Below are positions 16,746-23,501 of a DNA stretch of 64,000 bases, in pieces (the first letter of the stretch is position 1; every line of letters starts with the position of its first letter). Under the pieces are notes generated by a model, which saw nothing but the letters and a program-made list of their open reading frames with translations, made no database searches and was not told the origin of the DNA. The position numbers and the translations under genes are program-made. The stretch covers positions 496,001-560,000 of the forward strand of contig NZ_JAKWJP010000003.1 in NCBI RefSeq assembly GCF_022761035.1. The letters are read 5' to 3'. Origin of the DNA: Microbacterium sp. SS28. GTDB taxonomy: Bacteria > Actinomycetota > Actinomycetes > Actinomycetales > Microbacteriaceae.

Positions 16746-17192
16746 GTGACGCGCACTTACACCCCCAAGGCTGGTGAGACCCAGCGCGAGTGGCTGGTCA
16801 TCGACGCGACTGACGTCGTCCTCGGCCGCCTCGCCTCGCACGCCGCCACGCTCCTGCGTGGCAAGCACAAGCCGACGTTCGCCAACCACATCGACACCGG
16901 CGACTTCGTCATCATCATCAACGCCGAGAAGGTCGCCCTCACGGGTCAGAAGCTCGAGCAGAAGAAGGCCTACCGCCACTCGGGCTACCCGGGCGGCCTC
17001 AAGTCGATCACCTACGGCGAGCTGATGGAGAAGAACCCCGTCCGCGCCGTCGAGAAGGCCGTCCGCGGCATGCTCCCCAAGAACAGCCTGGGCGCGCAGC
17101 AGCTGACGAAGCTGAAGGTCTACCGCGGTGCCGAGCACCCCCATGCCGCTCAGCAGCCCAAGACGTACACCTTCGACCAGGTCGCCCAGTAA
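16746..17192 (+). CDS. rplM: 50S ribosomal protein L13
   Basis: 148 aa from a GTG at 16746. It shows the L13 blocks [61 protein letters not shown] and [16 protein letters not shown], which is full length for the family. It is an early-assembling large-subunit protein. The frame is open far upstream (to 16443) but the homology begins at the GTG, which follows GAAAGCAG. It is followed after 26 nt by rpsI, the usual bacterial pairing. In the known system L13 or S9 can act on this leader in some bacteria; that is not shown here. Confidence 0.98.
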   Translation: MTRTYTPKAGETQREWLVIDATDVVLGRLASHAATLLRGKHKPTFANHIDTGDFVIIINAEKVALTGQKLEQKKAYRHSGYPGGLKSITYGELMEKNPVRAVEKAVRGMLPKNSLGAQQLTKLKVYRGAEHPHAAQQPKTYTFDQVAQ

Positions 17193-17218
17193 GCGCCGCT
17201 CAGAATAAGGACAGACTC

Positions 17219-17695
17219 GTGGCGAACATCGAAGAAGAATCCACCAACTACTCCACCGAGACGCCGGTCGACCAGACCGTCGTCGCCGCCGAGCGCCCCG
17301 TGCTCTCGGTCTCGGGTGCGGCCGTCGGCCGCCGCAAGCAGGCCATCGCCCGCGTGCGCGTGATCCCCGGCTCGGGCACCATCACGGTCAACGGCCGCGC
17401 GTTCGAGGACTACTTCCCGAACAAGCTGCACCAGCAGCTCATCACCGACCCGTTCACGGTGCTCAACCTCACCGACGCGTACGACGTCATCGTGCGCATC
17501 TCGGGCGGTGGCCCCTCGGGCCAGGCCGGCGCGCTGCGTCTCGGCATCGCCCGTGCGCTCAACGAGATCGACGCGGAGAACAACCGTCCGACGCTCAAGA
17601 AGGCCGGCTTCCTCTCGCGTGACGCCCGCGTCATCGAGCGCAAGAAGGCCGGTCTCAAGAAGGCCCGCAAGGCGCCTCAGTACTCGAAGCGCTGA
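17219..17695 (+). CDS. rpsI: 30S ribosomal protein S9
   Basis: 158 aa from a GTG at 17219. An acidic N-terminal extension of about 35 residues, common in actinobacteria, precedes the conserved domain: [49 protein letters not shown] and the C-terminal SKR that reaches the P-site tRNA. Full length. It is co-transcribed with rplM and followed after 16 nt by glmM, a linkage found in many actinobacteria. Confidence 0.98.
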   Translation: MANIEEESTNYSTETPVDQTVVAAERPVLSVSGAAVGRRKQAIARVRVIPGSGTITVNGRAFEDYFPNKLHQQLITDPFTVLNLTDAYDVIVRISGGGPSGQAGALRLGIARALNEIDAENNRPTLKKAGFLSRDARVIERKKAGLKKARKAPQYSKR

Positions 17696-17711
17696 TCGGC
17701 TCACGCTCCGC

Positions 17712-19067
17712 ATGCCGCTCTTCGGCACGGACGGGGTGAGGGGGCTGGCCAACGGCCCCCTCACCGCCGATCTCGCACTGTCCCTGGCCCAGGCGACCGC
17801 CGTCGTCCTGGGCCAGGGCCGTTCCGCCGAGTCGCGCCGCGCCGCGGGACGCCGCCTCACGGCGGTCGTCGCCCGCGACCCGCGCATCTCCGGCGAGTTC
17901 CTCTCGGCCGCCGTCGAGGCAGGCCTGGCATCGTCGGGCGTCGACGTGCTCGACGCCGGCGTGCTGCCCACCCCGGCCGCCGCGTTCCTGATCGCAGACA
18001 TCGACGCCGACTTCGGCGTCATGGTCTCGGCCTCCCACAATCCCGCACCCGACAACGGCATCAAGATCTTCGCGCGGGGCGGCGTCAAGCTGCCCGACGT
18101 CGTCGAGCAGCGCATCGAGTCCGCCATGGCGGGGCCCAAGCTGCAGCCGACGGGCGCCGGCGTCGGCCGCATCCGCCGCTTCGCCGATGCCGAGGACCGC
18201 TACGTCGTGCACCTGCTCGCGTCGCTGCCGCACCGGCTCGACGGCATCCACGTCGTGCTCGACTGCGCCCACGGCGCGGCGGCAGGGGCCTCGCCCGACA
18301 CGTTCCGCGATGCGGGCGCTCGGGTCACCGTCATCGGCGCGGACCCTGACGGCCTCAACATCAACGACGGCGTCGGATCGACGCACCTCGACAACCTCGC
18401 CGCGGCAGTGCTCGCAGCGGGCGCCGACGTCGGAATCGCCCACGACGGTGACGCCGACCGGTGCCTCGCGGTGGACGCGCAGGGCAACGTCGTCGACGGC
18501 GATCAGATCATGGCGATCCTCGCGGTCGCGATGAAGGAGCGCGGTCACCTCAAGGACGACACGCTCGTCGCGACCGTCATGAGCAATCTCGGTCTGCATC
18601 GCGCGATGGCTGCGCGCGGCATCCGGGTGCTGCAGACCGCCGTGGGCGACCGCTACGTCCTCGAGGCCATGAACGAGGGCGGCTACTCCCTCGGTGGCGA
18701 GCAGTCCGGCCACGTCATCATGAGCGAGTTCGCGACGACCGGCGACGGCCTGCTCACGGGCCTGCACCTCCTGGCCGAGATGGCGCGGCAGGGCAAGTCG
18801 CTGGCCGAGCTCGCGTCGATTATGACGGTCTACCCGCAGGTGCTCGTCAACGTGCGCGGCGTGGATCGCACGCGCGTCCATGACGAGGGCGTGGCGGATG
18901 CCGTCGCCGCCGTCGAAGCCGAGCTCGGCGACTCCGGCCGCGTGCTGCTGCGCGCGAGCGGCACCGAGCAGCTCGTGCGGGTCATGGTCGAGGCCGCCGA
19001 GGCCGAGGTCGCGCAGGAGACCGCCGACCGCCTCGCCGACGTCGTCCGCGAGCGCCTCGCGCTCTGA
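17712..19067 (+). CDS. glmM: Phosphoglucosamine mutase
   Basis: 451 aa, the normal length. It interconverts glucosamine-6-phosphate and glucosamine-1-phosphate, the second step to UDP-GlcNAc for peptidoglycan. Visible motifs: [11 protein letters not shown] at the start, the phosphoserine loop MVSASHNP with the catalytic Ser near residue 108, the metal loop DGDADR near 243, the sugar-binding GGEQSGH near 330 and the phosphate-binding [12 protein letters not shown] near 415. The start at ATG 17712 coincides with the conserved N-terminus, although the frame is open upstream inside rpsI. It works with GlmS, encoded about 10 kb downstream. Confidence 0.97.
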   Translation: MPLFGTDGVRGLANGPLTADLALSLAQATAVVLGQGRSAESRRAAGRRLTAVVARDPRISGEFLSAAVEAGLASSGVDVLDAGVLPTPAAAFLIADIDADFGVMVSASHNPAPDNGIKIFARGGVKLPDVVEQRIESAMAGPKLQPTGAGVGRIRRFADAEDRYVVHLLASLPHRLDGIHVVLDCAHGAAAGASPDTFRDAGARVTVIGADPDGLNINDGVGSTHLDNLAAAVLAAGADVGIAHDGDADRCLAVDAQGNVVDGDQIMAILAVAMKERGHLKDDTLVATVMSNLGLHRAMAARGIRVLQTAVGDRYVLEAMNEGGYSLGGEQSGHVIMSEFATTGDGLLTGLHLLAEMARQGKSLAELASIMTVYPQVLVNVRGVDRTRVHDEGVADAVAAVEAELGDSGRVLLRASGTEQLVRVMVEAAEAEVAQETADRLADVVRERLAL

Positions 19068-19090
19068 GCCGGGAGCTGCGAGCTCGGCTC
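19066..19090 (+). terminator. Hairpin at the glmM stop codon
   Basis: GAGCCG and AGCT pair with AGCT and CGGCTC across a GCG loop, with a two-base bulge. It begins inside the TGA stop. It is a weak terminator candidate without a T tract. A much larger repeat hairpin follows at 19111-19197. Confidence 0.4.
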
Positions 19091-19110
19091 GGGGTGTTGG
19101 CGAGGTGCGG

Positions 19111-19145
19111 GCGTTTCGTCTCGCTTCGCTCGCTCAACGACCCGG
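19111..19145 (+). repeat. Family A repeat, forward copy (left arm of hairpin 1)
   Basis: GCGTTTCGTCTCGCTTCGC, ending CTCAACGACCCGG. Together with the inverted copy at 19160-19197 it can fold into a long hairpin with a loop of about 14 nt. Confidence 0.85.
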
Positions 19146-19159
19146 GGGTTGGGGTTCAC

Positions 19160-19197
19160 GGTCGTTGAGCGGGAGCGCGGCGACCGAGGCGAAACGG
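19160..19197 (-). repeat. Family A repeat, inverted copy (right arm of hairpin 1)
   Basis: It starts GGTCGTTGAGCGGGAGCG and ends GGCGAAACGG, with a four-base expansion relative to the forward form. It pairs with the copy just upstream. Confidence 0.8.
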
Positions 19198-19293
19198 TTG
19201 AGCGCTCCTGCACATCGCCCCGATCCGGGCGTCGGCTCCACAGGCCCGCGTCCCCCGCGCGGATCCGAGACTGAGCATCGCCAGGATGCCGGG

Positions 19294-19593
19294 ATGGCCT
19301 GGGTATACATCCTTCGGTGCGCAGACGGCACCTTCTACACCGGCAGCACCGTCGACCTCGACCGGCGGCTCGAACAGCACCGCAGCGGATTCGGCGCCGT
19401 CTATACGCGGCGACGGCTGCCGGTGACCCTCGCGTGGTGTGCCGAATTCGACCAGGTCGACGAGGCTTTCGCGTGGGAGAAGCGGATCCAGGGATGGAGC
19501 CACGCCAAGCGGGAGGCCTTCATGATCGGCGGGATCGACGCGGTCAAGGGCTGGAGCCGCACCCACCGCAAACGGAACGACCCGGCGCGATAG
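19294..19593 (+). CDS. GIY-YIG domain endonuclease-superfamily protein (UPF0213-type)
   Basis: 99 aa, a single domain. The GIY-YIG signature is seen as VYILRCADGTFYTGST (residues about 4-19), with the helix residues R (DRRLEQH) and a later Glu (FAWEKRIQGWS) that complete the active-site set. The C-terminus is basic. Known family facts: stand-alone UPF0213/YhbQ-like proteins are short and widespread, and a few have been shown to act on DNA ends. A cellular role is not settled. The ATG at 19294 is chosen because homology starts there; there is no clear Shine-Dalgarno. Unusual setting: inverted pairs of family A repeats lie immediately on both sides. Confidence 0.88.
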   Translation: MAWVYILRCADGTFYTGSTVDLDRRLEQHRSGFGAVYTRRRLPVTLAWCAEFDQVDEAFAWEKRIQGWSHAKREAFMIGGIDAVKGWSRTHRKRNDPAR

Positions 19594-19603
19594 CTGGGTG
19601 CGG

Positions 19604-19637
19604 GCGTTTCGTCTCGCTTCGCTCGCTCAACGACCGG
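19604..19637 (+). repeat. Family A repeat, forward copy (left arm of hairpin 2)
   Basis: Full 34-nt form, beginning GCGTTTCGTCTCGCTTCGC and ending CTCAACGACCGG. It is paired with the inverted copy at 19651-19690. Confidence 0.85.
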
Positions 19638-19650
19638 GGGTGAGGTTTCT

Positions 19651-19690
19651 GGTCGTTGAGCGAGGGAGCGCAGCAACCGAGACGAAACGG
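19651..19690 (-). repeat. Family A repeat, inverted copy (right arm of hairpin 2)
   Basis: It begins GGTCGTTGAGCGAGGGAGCG and ends GAGACGAAACGG. The copy contains the expanded GGGAGCGCAGCAACC centre typical of the inverted form here. Confidence 0.85.
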
Positions 19691-19729
19691 TCGGGCGCGC
19701 GGGCGGCCTGGGGTGTTGGCCGGGTGCGG

Positions 19730-19763
19730 GCGTTTCGTCTCGCTTCGCTTGCTCAACGACCGG
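19730..19763 (+). repeat. Family A repeat, forward copy (left arm of hairpin 3)
   Basis: Full 34-nt form with one base change (CTTGCTCAACG). It is paired with the inverted copy at 19776-19815. Confidence 0.85.
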
Positions 19764-19775
19764 GGTTGGGGTTCT

Positions 19776-19815
19776 GGTCGTTGAGCGAGGGAGCGCAGCG
19801 ACCGAGACGAAACGG
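19776..19815 (-). repeat. Family A repeat, inverted copy (right arm of hairpin 3)
   Basis: It begins GGTCGTTGAGCGAGGGAGCG and ends GAGACGAAACGG, nearly identical to the copy at 19651-19690. Confidence 0.85.
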
Positions 19816-19825
19816 TCGAGCGTCC

Positions 19826-19858
19826 GGTTTCGTCTCGCTTCGCTCGCTCAACGACCGG
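19826..19858 (+). repeat. Family A repeat, forward unpaired copy
   Basis: GGTTTCGTCTCGCTTCGC, ending CTCAACGACCGG. It is the last copy of the cluster, about 70 bp before the end of the metalloprotease gene. Confidence 0.85.
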
Positions 19859-19929
19859 CGGTCTGGGACACACGGATGCCGCGCCCGGCGCAATCGCCGG
19901 ACGCGGCATCCTGCCCCCGTTCCCCAGAA

Positions 19930-22900
19930 TCACCCGACCGGGTAGCGGTCCTTCTCGGGGTCGCACGCCGTGTACGGCGGGTTGCCCGGGTAGTGCAGAC
20001 TCAGCTCCTCGGCGCGGAACTTCTCGATGTACGGCGCGGTCTCGAGCACGAACGAACCGCCCTTGAGCGGCACCGAGACGGTGTTGTCGAAGGTCTCGTC
20101 GGGACCGTGGAAGGTGATGAGCACCTGGCCCGTCACTCCCTGCCCCGTGCCGACCGTCACGACGCGTCCGCGGACGGCCCGCTTGTCGGCCACCTCGACG
20201 AACTCGAACTTCGTCGCCCAGCCCGTGTCGGTGCGCACCTGCACGCCGCCGAGGATGACGGGGTGGTTGGGCGCCTCGGGCGGGATGCCGAAGCCGATCA
20301 GCGAGAGGTTCGCCGGTGTGCGGACGAGCTTCTCCATGATGCGCTGCAGCTCCTTCATGCGCGGATCGCCGAACAGCGACTCGACCATGACCTCGACGCG
20401 GCGCGTCTCGCCCGGGTCGAGCATGACCGACTGGTGGGCGAGGTAGACGCGGTAGTACTGCGCCATCGGGCCCGTCAGCTGCGGCATGACGTACATCAGG
20501 GCGCGCTCGGGGAACGGGTTGTGCAGCGCCACCGTGCTGCGCACGCGGTTCGCCGGCGACGCCGCCGCCGAGATGTAGCGCGAGTAGTTGGTCTGCGCCA
20601 TGTTGTTCGCGTCGCTGACCTCGACGATCGTCGGCGTGACCGAGGTGTCGAGATACAGGGGAGTGCGCGCGATGATGCACCGGTGGCCCTGGCTGCCCGG
20701 CAGCCACTGCGTCGTGAACTCCACGGTCGGGGTTGTCGTGTCGGGCGGGACGTCCTTCGTGTCGCGTCCGAGCCAGACCTCCGGAGCACCGCCGACCGTG
20801 AAGTCCTTGATGTAGAAGTCGACGGTGACGTTGCGGGCCGTGACCGGACCGCGGTTGCGGTACGTCGCGACGACGTCGTTGGCGTGTCCCTCCCACGGCA
20901 CGTTCCGCCACGCGGGGTCTGCGAGCGACCGGGCGTTGCGCACCTCGATGTCGGGGCTCTGCCAATTGTCGCCGCCCGGCCAGGGCCGGATCACGAGGTC
21001 GGGCCGGCCGTTGGTGCCGTACTCGATGCGCACCTGCGCCGTGTTGCCGGCCGCCGACACCACCGTCATCCGGAAGTCTGCGACCGCCATCGACGACGTG
21101 TCGGTCTCCTCGTAGTCGTTGCCCGGGAAGAAGAACGAGTTCTCGCCGTCGACATCGGGCCGCAGCCGGATGATCTGGGGCCGGTTGATCGGGAACGTGA
21201 AGCTCTGCGAGCCCACGTCGGTGCCCACGATCACGCCGTTGCCCGTCGAGGCGTCGCTGCCGAGCTGCTGATCCGAGATGTCGCCCGCCTGCGCGCGCCG
21301 GTACTCGAAGTAGTAGTTCCAGCCGTCCGCGATGCGGATCTCCACACCCGTGAGCTGGCCCGCGGGCGGCGCGCCGTCCTCGATCGCGTGCAGCGTCACC
21401 GTCTGATCGAGCGGGATCGTCGAGCGCGAGAAGTCGAACGTGCGCACCCACTCGGGGCGCACCCATCCGGTCTCCATCCGCTGCGCGATCGTCATGGCGG
21501 GCAGCTGCTGCTCGGTGCTCATGAGGTCGAGGTTCGTGACGTCGCGGCTCTGGATGTCGGCGGAGTAGTTCCACGACGACACGTTCGTGTACAGGTCGGG
21601 GTAGCCGAGGTTGTGCCCGAGCTCGTGCGCGAGGGTCTCGGTGCGGGTGCGCGAGTCGCGCGTGCCCTGCCAGTCGTCCGGCATCCCGAGCACGTTGAGG
21701 TTGACCGAGCCGCCGGGGATCGTGAAGTTGCCTCCCCACGCCTGCGGCCAGAAGAAGTCGTCGCTCCCCGCGGGGCCCGCCGAGCGGACCACGAGGATGA
21801 GGCTGCGGACGGTGCTGAAGTCGAGGAGCGGGTTGCCGCCGCCGTCGACCTGCGCGGCCGCGTTCGACACGCACGCCTGCGCGAACGCCTGAGCGTTCGA
21901 CGGGGCGAACGAATTGCTCGGCCACGGCGAGGGCATCGTCGCGAACTGGCTGGCCCAGTTGCCCCCGATGTTCACGAGCGGCGGCGTGCCGCCCGCGAGG
22001 GCGAGCGTGAAGCCGCCGTACGAGACCTCCTCGAAGTAGAGCCGAGCGCTGTCGACCCCGCCGACCGCGCTGTCGCTCCAGTCGTTGCGGATCGTGTCGA
22101 AGCCGGCACCCGCGGGGTAGCGGGCGTCCGAGACATCCACCATCAGGATCGCGATGTTGCGCGTGCCCGACTGCGGAATGACGTCGACGTTCTGCGGCGT
22201 CGTGCCGCCGCCGCCCCACGTGTACCCGGTCTGGAACGTGCCCACGGGGCCCGCGAGCCAGTGCGCGGGGCTCGCCGACGGATCGGCCCACTCGTCGGTG
22301 ATGTGGAACTCGAGCACCGCGACCTCGGTCGACGTGGGACGGTGGAACGCGACGAGCTTGTGGTCGCCGGGCTGGTAGCCGACGAGAAGCATGATCTCGC
22401 CCGCGACCGACAGGTCGTCGTGCGACAGCGAGATGCGGCCGCCCGCGTCGCCGTCGGGCAGCGTGAAGTCGAAGTCCTCGATGACGAAGCCCGTCGTGCC
22501 CATGTCGACGACGACGCGCTCGTAGGACCCGATGAAGGGCTTGTCGTTGCCGATCGTCAGGGTCACGGGGCGCGAGACGACGGGCGGACGGACGTCCCAC
22601 CACGTGATGCCGAACCGGTCGACGGCGATGAGCCGTTCGGAGGCCAGCTGCCACACGGCGAACGGCTGCTCTGAGACGCCGAGGTCGTAGACCTCCTTGG
22701 CGCGGCCGCGCGAGAGCGCGAGCGTGCTGACGATGCCGTGCGTGCCGTCGACGTCTTCCCGCGTGCCCGGGACGAGGAGAGTGCCGGTGCGCGCGCCGCG
22801 CGTCAGGTGGCCTGCACCGGTGAGGCCGTCGGCGATCTCGGTGAACCCGGCGTCGCCCGGAGCGATCGAGAGCCAGCGCCCGCTCTCGGCCTCGACGACG

Positions 22901-23400
22901 TGCAGCTGCGCGCCGTCGTCCGAGAAGGCGATGCCGCCCGTGGGCAGCAGGCCCGCGCCGATCGTCTCGGTGGATCCCGTGGTCACGTCGATCGTGCGCA
23001 CCTCGCCGGTCGCGTCCTCGACGAACGCGAGAGTCGTGTCGTGCAGCGCGAGCTGACCGATGCGGCCGACGCCGTTCGCGACGACGCGGCGACGGCCGAG
23101 GCCGCCCGCCGCGACGGCGCTGATGACGTAGCGCCGGCCGACCTGGTCGGCGACGTAGACGATGCGGCCGCTCGCATCGGGTGCGATGCCGACGGGGTTC
23201 GCGAATCCGGATGCCACGACCGCGGTCGCGCCGCTCTCGAGGTCGACCGACAGCACGTCGCCGCCGCTCGCGATCAGCAGCGCGTCCGTCCGGGCGAGCC
23301 GTCGGATGAGCGGCAGCCGCACGGGGCGGAGCTTGCTGGGCGGAGCCGCTCCTGCCGCGGCGGTGATCGCGAGACTGATGCGCTTCGTTGCGGTGGCCAT
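19930..23400 (-). CDS. Large M6-like zinc metalloprotease with N-terminal beta-propeller
   Basis: 1156 aa. Residues about 30-250 look like a beta-propeller (repeats such as DVLSVDLESG, GRIVYVADQ, GEVRTIDVTTG). A catalytic domain has HELGHNLGYPD near residue 590 and a Met-turn LDLMS near 625. The HExxHxxGxxD set gives two His and one Asp as zinc ligands, and a Glu base, as in immune-inhibitor-A-like M6 peptidases. A CARDB-like region (YRNRGPVTARNVTVDFYI) near 850 and further beta domains follow. CAGGAG precedes the ATG. Odd: M6 enzymes are normally secreted, yet no clear signal peptide is visible; ISLAITAAAGAAPPSK is short and followed by Pro-Pro. It follows the STAND gene by 101 bp on the same strand. 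Target unknown. Confidence 0.8.
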   Translation of the reverse strand: MATATKRISLAITAAAGAAPPSKLRPVRLPLIRRLARTDALLIASGGDVLSVDLESGATAVVASGFANPVGIAPDASGRIVYVADQVGRRYVISAVAAGGLGRRRVVANGVGRIGQLALHDTTLAFVEDATGEVRTIDVTTGSTETIGAGLLPTGGIAFSDDGAQLHVVEAESGRWLSIAPGDAGFTEIADGLTGAGHLTRGARTGTLLVPGTREDVDGTHGIVSTLALSRGRAKEVYDLGVSEQPFAVWQLASERLIAVDRFGITWWDVRPPVVSRPVTLTIGNDKPFIGSYERVVVDMGTTGFVIEDFDFTLPDGDAGGRISLSHDDLSVAGEIMLLVGYQPGDHKLVAFHRPTSTEVAVLEFHITDEWADPSASPAHWLAGPVGTFQTGYTWGGGGTTPQNVDVIPQSGTRNIAILMVDVSDARYPAGAGFDTIRNDWSDSAVGGVDSARLYFEEVSYGGFTLALAGGTPPLVNIGGNWASQFATMPSPWPSNSFAPSNAQAFAQACVSNAAAQVDGGGNPLLDFSTVRSLILVVRSAGPAGSDDFFWPQAWGGNFTIPGGSVNLNVLGMPDDWQGTRDSRTRTETLAHELGHNLGYPDLYTNVSSWNYSADIQSRDVTNLDLMSTEQQLPAMTIAQRMETGWVRPEWVRTFDFSRSTIPLDQTVTLHAIEDGAPPAGQLTGVEIRIADGWNYYFEYRRAQAGDISDQQLGSDASTGNGVIVGTDVGSQSFTFPINRPQIIRLRPDVDGENSFFFPGNDYEETDTSSMAVADFRMTVVSAAGNTAQVRIEYGTNGRPDLVIRPWPGGDNWQSPDIEVRNARSLADPAWRNVPWEGHANDVVATYRNRGPVTARNVTVDFYIKDFTVGGAPEVWLGRDTKDVPPDTTTPTVEFTTQWLPGSQGHRCIIARTPLYLDTSVTPTIVEVSDANNMAQTNYSRYISAAASPANRVRSTVALHNPFPERALMYVMPQLTGPMAQYYRVYLAHQSVMLDPGETRRVEVMVESLFGDPRMKELQRIMEKLVRTPANLSLIGFGIPPEAPNHPVILGGVQVRTDTGWATKFEFVEVADKRAVRGRVVTVGTGQGVTGQVLITFHGPDETFDNTVSVPLKGGSFVLETAPYIEKFRAEELSLHYPGNPPYTACDPEKDRYPVG

Positions 23401-23501
23401 GGCACGCTCCTGGAGCTTGCCGTCTCGAGGACGGATGCTGGGAAGAGCGTGCTGGGGCCGCGGTGATACATCGGGACGGCGGTCGAGCCTGTGCTGACGG
23501 A

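Larger units (their letters stand above)
19594..19929. other. Gene-free stretch filled with family A repeats
   Basis: This 336-bp gap between two convergent genes holds five repeat copies in alternating orientation (19604-19858), forming two large hairpins and a fifth unpaired copy. The remaining bases are short G+C-rich spacers. No coding potential was seen. Confidence 0.85.

Noticed and set aside
19604..19858. CRISPR array at the regularly spaced repeats
   Set aside because: Repeats alternate in orientation, spacers are short and similar to one another, and no cas genes are nearby.
19876..22674. 932-aa open frame on the plus strand opposite the metalloprotease, and a 1036-aa minus-strand frame in a different register (19544-22654)
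   Set aside because: Both have biased Arg-rich composition and no motifs. The 1156-aa frame contains the HELGHNLGYPD site and proper domain order.
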